Shown one piece after another: positions 33,741 to 43,264 of a DNA stretch of 64,000 nucleotides (positions are counted from its first letter, which is position 1; every line of letters starts with the position of its first letter). The stretch covers positions 52,280,026 to 52,344,025 of the forward strand of contig NC_132915.1 of NCBI RefSeq assembly GCF_047675955.1, read 5' to 3'. Position numbers and translations under genes: made by a program. A model generated the notes under the pieces. The model did no database searches. It was not told the origin of the DNA and was given only the letters and a program-made list of their open reading frames with translations. The DNA is from Chlorocebus sabaeus (lineage: Eukaryota; Chordata; Mammalia; Primates; Cercopithecidae).

Positions 33741-35121
33741 TTTTCCACTCTGGCTTGGAAGAACATAAATGATTGTCTTCTCTGTGTTTGCACTGGGAAT
33801 TGTTTTCTACACACCAACCCCACTCATTTTTCTTTTCTTATAAGTTATTCTTAACCAATAGGGTTTGGATTTTATACTCTGCATGCACAGACTTGTATCC
33901 AGCCAAATATTCAATGGTACCCCAATACGGATTTCTGGACCTCATTATCTGCCTAACCCATACTTTGTGAATGAATAAAAATGATAATTTGAATGGCTTA
34001 TTCTAGTCATTTGTTGGCTTACTAGCATATCATTAAAGCTTATGAAGAAAAATATTATTTTAAATTCATTTAACACAGGGAAAAAGAATATGAAGCTTAG
34101 TTATAGAAGATCAGGATCTTTTCCACTTTACCATAGGGTGCAGAATAAACTTAATAAAATAATAGTAATATGAGAAAAAAATCATTGTTATTCTAAAATG
34201 GATAATTTTGATCCATGATGATAAATATTCATAGATAGTACTAATTAGCATAGTATCTAATCTTGGTACTATGCACCAAATTTTGGTGCAAACACTTAGT
34301 ACCTGTATAATATTTGGCAAGTTATATAAAATAAATTCTAAATTAGTTATTGATAATTTTAGTTTCACAAGATGATATTAACAGTAAACCATATGTACCT
34401 GGTACAAAACAGAAACTCAATACATTAATAAATAATTAAAACATGTTTTAAGTAAACTAGATGGCTGTCATCAAATCCAAGCAGAATAAACATTACCATA
34501 GACAGCTTTTCTGGAGAAGTTAAGGTCTCTTTCATTCCAAAGAGGTTTGAATATGGGTGGTCAGTAACATAGATAGCTCCCTATGAGGAAATGGTTTTAA
34601 GACACTCCATTTCCATGTAAGCTTTTATCTTTAGTGCTCCAGGGTTTATTCAGTTACTACTATCTCTTCTTTGAGATTAGCCTCTTTTTTTGTAGAAGGC
34701 TGTCTCTGCGGATTTGTGCAATTGTATTTCTCCCTAGAGCTTTTGGTCTTCATCAATTTTGTTACACTTGTTTTCTTTTTTTTTTCTCAAAGGTGCAGTC
34801 CCTTCTTATACTGAGTAGCCTTTTCCATGATGCTTCCATCTTCCTTAGATGAGACAGTACTCATGTTAGGGTATAACCCCAATGCCTTCTTACCACAAAA
34901 TACATTAAGTAGATTGAACAACACAAAACCATAATCTGTGTACAATAGCACCCTGATTTTAGGCAGGAATGTCTCGTGTTTAGGACATTCTTTTCTTCTT
35001 CATCATTTCTCACATGTGCTCTACTCCTGAAGCCTATGCTTTATAAGAGACTCTCTTTTTTTGTTATTCCCCAAATGGGCATCTCTATTATAACTTCAAG
35101 ATATTTCATGTTGTCTCACAA
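33741..35121. other. Unassigned AT-rich sequence
   Basis: No gene, Alu or named repeat is seen. Short frames at 34111-34368 (-) and 34634-34852 (+) show no similarity I recognise. Confidence 0.5.
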
Positions 35122-35527
35122 TTCAGGTTTCCCTTCAAATAATTGAGTTAGTAAGGTATATTTATTATAGCTACTATAATGTTTTTGGTTGATAATCCTT
35201 TCATATGTTTCTATTTATTCATTTACTTTTTCCTACTATCTCTCACTTTTACTTTCTCTCACTATCTCTTTATCACCTCCATAAAACGTGATTATCAAGT
35301 ACTAAAGTGTATTTTTCTCCTCTTATATGTCACACTTCAGTTCACCTCTCTTAACTTTTTGGTACCTCCAGTATCTTTTTCTCCAGTTTATCCTCTTAAT
35401 GATTATACTACAACACAAATCAGAGTATGCTACTCTCCTCAAATATGCCTTTCAAAAGCTTGCCTTTTATTATAATATTAAGAAAGCTTTTCAGGACTAG
35501 ATCTGTGATAATGCTTACCACACTATC
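35122..35527 (+). repeat. Composite (mosaic) duplication built from two neighbouring donors
   Basis: The left part, 35122-35235, copies 33335-33446 (1.8 kb upstream). The right part, 35254-35527, copies 37831-38106 (2.6 kb downstream). About 18 bp of filler lie between (35236-35253). Both parts are in direct orientation. Manual alignment gives roughly 95% identity for each, which fits a single event. The right part includes sequence that is itself L2-like. The segment does not resemble a transposon: it has no poly-A tail, terminal repeats or obvious TSD. A perfect 11-bp hairpin begins at its right border. Confidence 0.85.
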
Positions 35528-35551
35528 AAATTCTATGAAACATAGAATTTG
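35527..35551. repeat. Perfect hairpin (11-bp arms, 3-nt loop) at the duplication border
   Basis: CAAATTCTATG (35527-35537), loop AAA, CATAGAATTTG (35541-35551). The arms are exact reverse complements. The left arm starts at the last base of the composite segment. Confidence 0.95.
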
Positions 35552-36132
35552 TTCTTGAAGCTATATAACCATGTTTATATTTTTTAGTCAATTACTTAGA
35601 GAATGTTTCTTGTAATATGCCTCATTCCCACAAAATTAAATAGCAGTCATTGAAGTGGGCCATGTGTACTTTTTAGTAATGAGCATATTGAAGAGGGTAG
35701 AGAGACCTAACAGAATGTCATAGTGTGAGAAATATTTTTATTCACTATAATTTGCCACATGATGAGGGTGAAGAATAATTTATAATATTAGAACTGAGAG
35801 TGAAAATGTTATTTTAATAACTCATCCAAGAAACTTTCTCAAGGAGAAAATTTGTCTGTTTTTGGAGATATTTCAATGCACTTATTTGGCATAAAGTTGA
35901 GATTCTCTAGTTATATACTGAGAGGACTGAAATAAAACAAAGAAGCAAGTAGAAAAAAAAGATAGATTCCTGCTAATAAAAAAATGTAATGAATATGATT
36001 TTGACTAGGTATTTGTGGTTTAGTAAACTTGGATAATAGAAGAGGAAGCGAATGTGCTTAATAGGTTAGGACTTTCTATGTACAAACAATCTGTGGGAAT
36101 GTTTTGAGGATAAAAATGGCAAAGGAATTTTT
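35552..36132. other. Unassigned unique sequence
   Basis: Nothing recognisable before the young Alu insertion. Confidence 0.5.
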
Positions 36133-36148
36133 AAGAATATGAATTGAT

Positions 36149-36452
36149 GGCCGGGCACGGTGGCTCAAGCCTGTAATCCCAGCACTTTGGGAGGCCGAGA
36201 CGGGCGGATCATGAGGTCAGGAGATCGAGACCATCCTGGCTAACACGGTGAAACCCCGTCTCTACTAAAAAATACAAAAACTAGCCGGGCGAGGTGGTGG
36301 GCGCCTGTAGTCCCAGCTACTCGGGAGGCTGAGGCAGGAGAATGGCGTGAACCCGGGAGGCGGAGCTTGCAGTGAGCTGAGATCTGGCCACTGCACTCCA
36401 GCACGGGTGACAGAGCGAGACTCCGTCTCAAAAAAAAAAAAAAAAAAAAAAA
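36149..36452 (+). mobile_element. Young AluY of Old World monkey type (AluYR-like), 16-bp TSD
   Basis: Full-length Alu with long pure poly-A (36430-36454). AAGAATATGAATTGAT occurs at 36133-36148 and again at 36453-36468, a perfect target-site duplication. Body variants include GGCTCAAGCC instead of GGCTCACGCC, GGCCGAGACGGG, ACTAGCCGGGCGAGG, and GCTGAGATCTGGCC instead of GCCGAGATCGCGCC. As I recall the subfamilies, these mark the rhesus/cercopithecoid AluYR group, not human AluY. The low divergence implies a recent insertion. Confidence 0.93.
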
Positions 36453-36468
36453 AAGAATATGAATTGAT

Positions 36469-36859
36469 ATTAATAGTAAGAGTATGCTTTATATATAGTA
36501 ATATGATGCCATTTCTATTATATCAGACCATCAGTAGATAGTTATCTCACACCAAGTCTTATGCTACTACCCCTTTATGGAAGGAAAAAAACTGGGACCT
36601 AGAAGGATGAAGAAATGTGGGAAAACAGGATAGGCATATGTTCCAAAGAATCATAGAGACTGAGAATATAATTACGTTATGTTTGGAGGACAGATATACG
36701 CTGGTAAAAGAGATACTCCCTGGCTTTCTAAAAAAAAATAATAAATCTACAGATATTGGAAGAAACAATAATTTCTTCTTAAAGAGTTTGAGTGAAATTT
36801 AATCCAAATTTGTAAAGACAGGCTATCTTGGTTAAAATATAACAAGCATCAAAGAATAC
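36469..36859. other. Unassigned unique sequence
   Basis: Two overlapping short frames occur on opposite strands (36559-36768 - and 36617-36802 +). Neither has recognisable homology. Confidence 0.5.
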
Positions 36860-37261
36860 TGCTATCATTTGAATACTTTTGTCTTCTCTGAAATCATTGT
36901 GTTGGAAACTTAGTCTCCAATTTACCAGTGTTGGGAGATGGGGCCTAATGGGAAGTGTTTACTTCATAAGGGCTCTGTCTTCAAGAATGGGTAAACGCCA
37001 CTGTTAAAAGTGTTTGCAGAAATGGGTTTTGTCTCATTGACTCTTCTGCCATGTGATGACATAATGTTCTTCCCCTCTGGCAAATGCAACATTCAAAATA
37101 CCATGTTGGAAGCAAAAACTGGATTCTTATCAAACACCAAAAGTGCTGGCTTCTTGATATTGTAACTCCCAGCTCCAGAACTAGGAGAAATAAATTTTTA
37201 TCCTTTATAGATTACCCAGTCTCAGGTATTCTGTTATAGCAGCACAAAATAAACTAAGACA
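36860..37261 (+). mobile_element. MaLR-type solo LTR (MST/MLT1 group)
   Basis: It begins TGCTATCATTTGAATAC and ends AAACTAAGACA. Markers are 'agtgttgggagatggggcc', 'gggctctgtcttcaagaatggg', 'ctcttctgccatgtgatga', 'ccagctccagaactaggagaaataaa' (poly-A signal) and 'agattacccagtctcaggtattctgttatagcagcac'. The flanks AATAC (36855-36859) and AATAT (37262-37266) look like a 5-bp TSD with one change. 402 bp, no internal region. Confidence 0.88.
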
Positions 37262-37830
37262 AATATTTTAGTATGATATGTTTTCTCGTAGTTTTAATAT
37301 ATAATTTATTCCCACACAGTATTTATTAAAGTCTTCCATTTATTTATTTTAAACTGCATAGTTACTGGTAATTGTGCAAGTTTGTTACTACAGCAAGCTG
37401 AGGATACTATAGTAATAGTACCTTAAAGAATACATTTAAATTTTTTGGGGGGTCAAATAAGCATATAATTACTGAATTTACAGAATTATTTGTCTTTGAT
37501 ATTAAGAAGTTAATAACGTGATGGTTTTGATACTAATAGTGACATCTAAACTCTGTACCCATAACAACTGTTCTTCCTTTTACGGACAGAGGTATTATTA
37601 ACAGGAACTGTCTTTATGCTTCAGTCACCTTTCAAATACCATACCTTGCATCTCAGCTTTTCCCTAAGCTGAAAAATTGTATTTATAGTTTTAAACTAAA
37701 CACTTCTAAAATTGAAATTATGTCTTCCTTTGGTTCTATCAAGCTTACATCTCTTTCCTGTTTTTTAATTCTGTTAATAATATCATCTCTTTACTTACTA
37801 AACTATAAGACATGGCTTTACCTGCACTAT
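37262..37830. other. Unassigned AT-rich sequence
   Basis: No gene or named repeat, apart from a short G run at 37446-37452. Confidence 0.5.
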
Positions 37831-38106
37831 TTCTCTCACTATGTCTTTATTACCTCCATATAATGTGATTATCAAGTACTAAAGTGTATTTTTCTCCTGT
37901 TATATGTCACACTTCAGTTCACCCCTCTTAACTTTTTGGTACCTCCAGTATCTTTTTCTCCCGTTTATCCTCTTAATGATTATACTACAACACAAATCAG
38001 AGTATGCTACTCTCCTCAAATACGCCTTTCTAAACCTTGCCTTTTATTATGATATTAAGAAAAGCTTTTCAGGACTAGATCTGTGACAATGCTTACCACA
38101 CTATCA
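37831..38106 (+). repeat. Donor copy B of composite local duplication
   Basis: About 276 bp ('ttctctcactat' ... 'ttaccacactatca') match 35254-35527 with about a dozen differences by manual count. The rightmost 130 bp also fit an L2 sense pattern that continues past the duplicated segment. This supports 37831-38106 as the ancestral location. Confidence 0.9.
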
Positions 38107-38310
38107 TTTTAACCTTATTATATAATACTTTTAAAAATATCCTTTATACTCTAAACATATCAAATTTTTCTGTCATTCTAAGTACAACATATTCATCTTC
38201 CACATTATGTACTGACATTCTTTTCTCCCTCTACTGCATGAACTACTACTTATCCTTAAACACTGAGTTAAAATGTCAGCACTCTTCTAAGACAAGGTAT
38301 AAATTTCATT
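37970..38310 (+). mobile_element. LINE-2 fragment
   Basis: 'cacaaatcagagtatgctactctcctcaaatacgcc' fits the L2 block usually reading 'aatctgatcatgtcactcccctgcttaaa'. 'tacttatccttaaacactgagttaaaatgtcagcactc' (38249-38286) fits 'cctttaggtctcagcttaaatgtcacttcc'. Confidence 0.6.
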
Positions 38311-40599
38311 AGCAGATCAAAAATAGCTGCTACTACTTAATTTATTCACTGAGAATCTATTAGAATCTACAAATCTCTCAAATGACACATTGACTTTCTC
38401 AGATTTAGTTGTTTCCTACCAATCCATAGCATATTGAAGAGTGAGAGGACCAGGAAGTAAAATTCCATGATATGTCACAGGCCTGTGCCTTGCTGCAATA
38501 AACTATATGAACATTTATATCAGATGGTACCCTTTAATATCTATGAACAAAAGTCATTGATACAGCTATTTGAGAGGAAAGTTAATGACTTTGCTCTGCA
38601 TATGCTCATTTAAGAAAAGGGATTATAAACAGATTTGCAAGGTCAGCAGAGCACTGTAAATTAAGGATACGCCTGGAGAAGATTGAGGTCATGCAGCAGA
38701 TTGCATTGGCTTACCATAAAGACTTACCTTCAGTAAGCTTAGAGAAATAGCAGAAAATATCCTACATGAAAAAGAGTCAGGCAATAAAAAGAAAGCTTGA
38801 TTCACTTTCCAAGAACTGAGAATCTAAAGGGAAGTAATGCTCCATCAAGAAATTCAAAATGCCAGCTGGATAACACATAGCTGCAGAGAGACCAAATACT
38901 CAATTAGGACACTCATGAAAAGGGAGACCTAAGCCAACTAAAGGAAGAACATGAGCTTAAACCAGAAACTAAGGACATATTTCTTCCAAGAAGTATTTTT
39001 TGAAGTTTTTTCTAGTCATCTGAGATATATAGAGAATATATCTCTCTGCGTTTTGTGGGGATTACAATTTTGAACAGATGGGAAGGAGTAAGGGGATATA
39101 GCCCTGAAAAAGATTAGAAGAACAAGAAACCTCATACCTAACTAAGTCAAATCACAACATTTTGAAGATGAGAAAACTGAGGTTCAGAGAGGGTAAGACC
39201 ATGCTCTCAATTCACATTCTGGTGCTTGACTCCAGTAAGGATTGGCTTTTTAGTACCTAATTCAAGGTCTGATGTCAGGATGTCATCATAAATTGAAGGC
39301 TTTAGAAAATAATGAACCACATTTCTGGAACAATCCCCTTTATGACCATTTGGGTAGAACTCTTTTAGTATGAATATTATTGTTATTTTTGGTCTCTTGA
39401 GATATAACTAGCTTGATGATGTACAAAATTGGAAAGATCAATCATTAAATTGTGTGGAGGCTAAAATCATTTTTGCTTTTTCTTGACCTTAACTAATGGA
39501 TCTAGCTATTTGGGAACACTCCTTAGATAGAGATGAAATGTATGGTTAGTGTTTATCCTATAAGTAGTGAGATGAAGAACTGGAAAATCAGTGTTGGGGA
39601 AAATTTCATTTTTTTCTTTCTTATAGCTTATATAAACAAACAAAGAAGATCTATATGCTTCCAGAAACAAACTATATCTGCAAGTCAAAAATTTATGTAT
39701 TATCATTGTTTATTGATTCTTTGCTCTGTTAAGTATTTTACTAATTTTTTTTTTCCATTTTATAATGTATCAATATTTTCTCAGTCATGTGATGGATAAT
39801 AAAAATGTTTATGTTCATAATTGGACATAGGCTTAAAAGGGAAGTTGTATTACTATGTATATACTATCTTATGTAGTATACAAGTACATATAATTAAAAA
39901 TATGTAATTAAAATATAAATATCGCTTAACCTGAAAGAGTTAATGCATCATATCCTCTCTAGTTAGAAACATTAACAATTTAGGTCCCTGTCCTTCATGT
40001 TAACAGATTCAACATTTTGGTACATGACTCAAATGTACAGAAAACATGTTTATAATATAAAAACTGATACAAATCATGAAATAATAAAAATTACAACAGT
40101 TACAGAGTTAATATCTAAGATGATCTTGCCAGGCTGAAACCAAGGGCCATGTGTTTAATAAAATGAAAAAAATGAATATCAAATACTGCATTTAGATTGA
40201 AAAACTCAAACAAGTTCAAAGAACTGTTATTTCTAAATGCATTTCAAAGTTTTGAAGTATATTTTATTTTTTAAGCTACCTTTTAAGGGTAGGTTTTTGA
40301 GTCGCCTTATGGTTAAAAACGTGTTTTATGGATAATCATTTCTTTGAAATTTTAGTTTTCTATAACAATGTGTTGAATTTAAGGGTTTTTACTTTGCTTG
40401 ATATATCAGTGTCTGATGATATTGCAGTGTTTGCAATTTTTGCTTTATTAATTATTTGACGATGTTATATACATAAAATGTCATAACCTTCTATGTAAAT
40501 GTTATTTTAATTATTATGCCATATACCTGTTTACCTATGTTAATACCTTTCCCTTAATTTTAACTATGTCTGTTATTATATTAGTATAATAACATTCTT
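38311..40599. other. Long unassigned unique stretch
   Basis: No gene and no young repeat. 38400-39000 is less AT-rich and could hold an ancient element I cannot name. A MIR fragment lies at 39160-39235. The frames at 39506-39706 (-) and 39533-39799 (+) overlap on opposite strands and look random. Confidence 0.45.
39160..39235 (-). mobile_element. MIR fragment
   Basis: 'ttttgaagatgagaaaactgaggttcagagagggtaag' is the antisense of the MIR core (consensus antisense ..ttttacagatgaggaaactgaggcacagagaggttaag..). Confidence 0.65.
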
Positions 40600-40928
40600 C
40601 TGAACAGTCTTTGTTCATTAGATATTTTTCCCATTTCTTTATTTGGAACATTTCAATGCAATTTTATTTGCGATATGACATTTAAAAGGAGACAACAGCT
40701 AGATACATTTTTGTTTCTATCAACAAAGTCTTTGTGTTTTAGTAGGTATGTGTAAGTCATTTACATTTATTGTGATAATATATTTTGCCTTTTCCATTAT
40801 TTTACTCTGCCTTTTACAGTTACCTTTTTTTTTCATTTTTTCTCTGTTACTGTTAAACTGATACTATTTTCTACAACTTAACCTTTTCTTTTATTAATTT
40901 ACTGGTTTGGATGTTATTATGTATAATA
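40600..40928. other. AT-rich, possible old antisense LINE sequence
   Basis: 'gtaagtcatttacatttattgtgataatatattt' (40754-40788) resembles the antisense L1 ORF2 block 'ccatttacatttaatgtaatta'. Too diverged to bound. Confidence 0.35.
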
Positions 40929-41042
40929 TAGTTCTCCTTCACTATCTATGGAGGATTGGTTCCAGAAATGTTTCAAGAATAGTGACAAGAAATAAAGACT
41001 ATACATGCTCACCAGATGTAACCATCCATTTTTTAATCAAAT

Positions 41043-41100
41043 ACATATATAGTTATATTTAATCAAATATATATACATATATATGTATATGTATATATTA
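41043..41100. repeat. AT-rich low-complexity (ATATAC)n
   Basis: Irregular ATATAC/ATATGT repeats, with a duplicated 'ttaatcaaata' unit (41032 and 41059 areas), lie inside the MER2 copy just before the Alu. Confidence 0.8.
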
Positions 41101-41111
41101 TAGTTTAGTAG

Positions 41112-41401
41112 TTTGTTTGCTTTTGAGATGGAGTCTCACTCTGTTGCCCAGACGGGAGTACAGTGGCAAGATCTCAGCTCACTGCAACCTCTGCCTTCTG
41201 GATTCAAGCCATTCTCCTGCCTCTGCCTCCCAAATAACTGGGATTACAAGTGCATGCTACCATGCCTGGCTGATTTTTGTATTTTTAGTAGAAACGGCGT
41301 TTCACTATGTTGGCCAGGCTGGTCTTGAACTCCTGACCTCACGTGATCCACCTGTCCCCCAAAGTGCTGAGATTACAAGTGTGAGCCACCATGCCTGGCC
41401 T
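41112..41401 (-). mobile_element. Alu SINE, antisense, inserted in MER2
   Basis: A short degraded tail (tttgtttgctttt) is followed by 'gagatggagtctcactctg' through both arms in reverse complement to 'gagccaccatgcctggcc'. AluS-age. Two overlapping + frames (71 and 99 codons) are the usual antisense-Alu frames. Confidence 0.94.
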
Positions 41402-41473
41402 ATAAAATATTTTTGACCCATGGGTGGTTGAATCTACACATGTGGAACCCACAGATATGGAAGGATGACTGTA

Positions 41474-42704
41474 TATGGAAGTTATAATATTTATATATAT
41501 ATATTCAAATATAATGTTAATATAAATGAAGTATTTATTGAACAAAGTCCATTGTTATTCATTCAGTATTTCTGTCTTTCTCCCAATATGGTAGTAAATC
41601 TCTTCAGGCTTTAACTATCCATTGCAACTACTGGCCCAACCTGTACATCTTTTTAATATTTTAGTGTCTATTTCACTTTTTTAAACTCAGAAAACAGTTA
41701 GTATTAAATCCTTAATCAAATTTACTGATATCATTCATCAAGCTCTATGCTTGTTCTTCCTTGTAATCTGTACATGCTCTCTTGGTTCATTGGGTTCACT
41801 GACCTTCTAATCAAGTACAGCCTCCAAAAGTTATTTGAGTTTTTTAGGGTGCTAAACTCTTTCTGTTATAATAACTTGAAAATACTAATTTAGCCCTCTT
41901 TCTCAATCATTAAGCTGAGAATATAAACAGGTAAACAGCTTCACCTTTTAATGTTTGTCTCATTTTAGGAAATTCTCTTCTCAAAGCCTCAGCTTTCTCA
42001 TTTGTAAAATGGGGATAAGAGTAACTAGCTCACAAGATGTACAAATCATTTAGAACTCAGAATAAGTCCAGTGGAAAAATTTTTATTTTTAGCAACTACA
42101 TTGTTGTTTCTGGAAAATATTGTCACGAATAATACCCATTTGTTTATATGAATGTGCTTTTGGTTTTTTCATTTCCAGTAGATTTTAAGATTGTCTCTGT
42201 TTTCTTCATTTTTTTTATAGTTTGACTGCAGTGTTTCGTGGTATGGGTTTGTTTTTACTTAAAAGAATATGGTTCAGTACTTAAATTTTTAAATTAGGAA
42301 TTCATATCTCCCTTTATGTCTAGAAAACTCTCAGCAATTACTTCTTCAAATAGATTCTACCATTATTTCTGTCATTCATTATTTCGGAATCCTCTTAAAA
42401 TTAATTCTAGGGTACTTAGTCTATCTTCTATTCCTCTTAAATATTCTTCTGTGTTTTTAAAAAATGTCTCCACATTTAAACTATACTCACAGGGTCATCT
42501 TCATCAAAAGCCAAGATACACAAGTGTAATTATGATCTCAATTATTAGAGTTACAGATATCTCAGTAGTTTCAAGGGAAATGATTTAGTGATAAGGTAGT
42601 ACTTTTATCATTCCTCTAGAAGGCCACCTTCTTCATCTACATTTATAGTGTTACCACTTTCCTAAAGAATGTGAAAAATGAGAATTGCTTATTTCATCAT
42701 AGAG
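41474..42704. other. AT-rich, with MIR-like and old LINE-like traces
   Basis: 'agcctcagctttctcatttgtaaaatggggataagag' (41987-42021) is a clear MIR core in sense orientation. 42300-42480 ('ctcagcaattacttcttcaaatagattc', 'tattcctcttaaatattcttctgtg') resembles the antisense 5' region of old L1/HAL1. No gene is seen. Confidence 0.45.
41960..42060 (+). mobile_element. MIR fragment
   Basis: The sense MIR core 'cctcagctttctcatttgtaaaatggggataagagtaactagctcac' matches the highly conserved MIR segment closely. Confidence 0.75.
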
Positions 42705-42930
42705 ATCAGTGACAGTAACATGTATTGAAAGCTTGTTATGTGCCAGGCAGTGTTCTAAGTGCTTAAAATTATTTTCTAATGTATGCAAAATAAACGCATT
42801 TAATCCTCACAACAATATTAGGAGTAGATCTTCTCATCATCTTCTTTTAAAAATGAAAAAAAAAATGAGGCTCAGAATTGTTAACTACCTTTCATATGTC
42901 ACACAGTGAGTGAATAACAGAGTTGTAATG
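42705..42930 (-). mobile_element. MIR SINE
   Basis: Nearly full antisense MIR: 'aacatgtattgaaagcttgttatgtgccaggcagtgttctaagtgctt' (42718-42765), 'catttaatcctcacaacaatattaggagtag', 'aaaatgaggctcagaattgttaac' and 'gtcacacagtgagtgaataacagagttg'. An Alu inserted at its far end. Confidence 0.82.
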
Positions 42931-42942
42931 TTGTAATTTCTT

Positions 42943-43247
42943 TTTCTTTTTTTTTTTTTTTTTTTTTTAGATGGAGTCTTGCTCTGTCACTCAGGCTGGA
43001 GTGCAATGGTGCGACCTCGGCTCACTGCAACCTCCGCCGCATGGGTTCAAGCAGTTCTCCTACCTCAGCCTCCTGAGTAGCTTGTATTACAGGCATGTGC
43101 CACCATGCCCAGCTAATTTTGTATTTTTAGTTGATATAGGTTTCTCCATGTTGGTCAGGCTGATCTCGAACTCCTGACCTCAAGTGATCTGCCCGCCTTG
43201 GCCGTCCAAAGTGCTGGCATTAGAGACATGAACCACCATGCCTGGTC
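42943..43247 (-). mobile_element. Alu SINE, antisense, with 13-bp TSD
   Basis: The poly-T at 42948-42969 is followed by 'agatggagtcttgctctgtcac' through both arms to 'accatgcctggtc'. GTTGTAATTTCTT is present at 42930-42942 and 43252-43264 (target-site duplication). AluS-age. Confidence 0.93.
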
Positions 43248-43264
43248 TAGAGTTGTAATTTCTT

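Larger units (their letters stand above)
40929..41471. mobile_element. MER2-like DNA transposon (Tigger/pogo group), split by Alu
   Basis: The left end TAGTTCTCCTTCACTATCTATGG and right end 'acagatatggaaggatgactg' are diverged inverted termini (consensus CAGT.G.CCTCC-type), each next to TA (40927-40928 and 41472-41473), the expected TA target duplication. Inside the left half, 'ggaggattggttccagaaatg', 'gtgacaagaaataaagactatacatg' and 'gatgtaaccatccattttt' match MER2. After the Alu, 'atttttgacccatgggtggttgaatctacac' matches the right half. Part of the middle is deleted. Confidence 0.8.

Noticed and set aside
38400..39000. Possible processed pseudogene or ancient LTR
   Set aside because: Composition is less AT-rich than the surroundings, but I could not match it to any gene or element in any frame.
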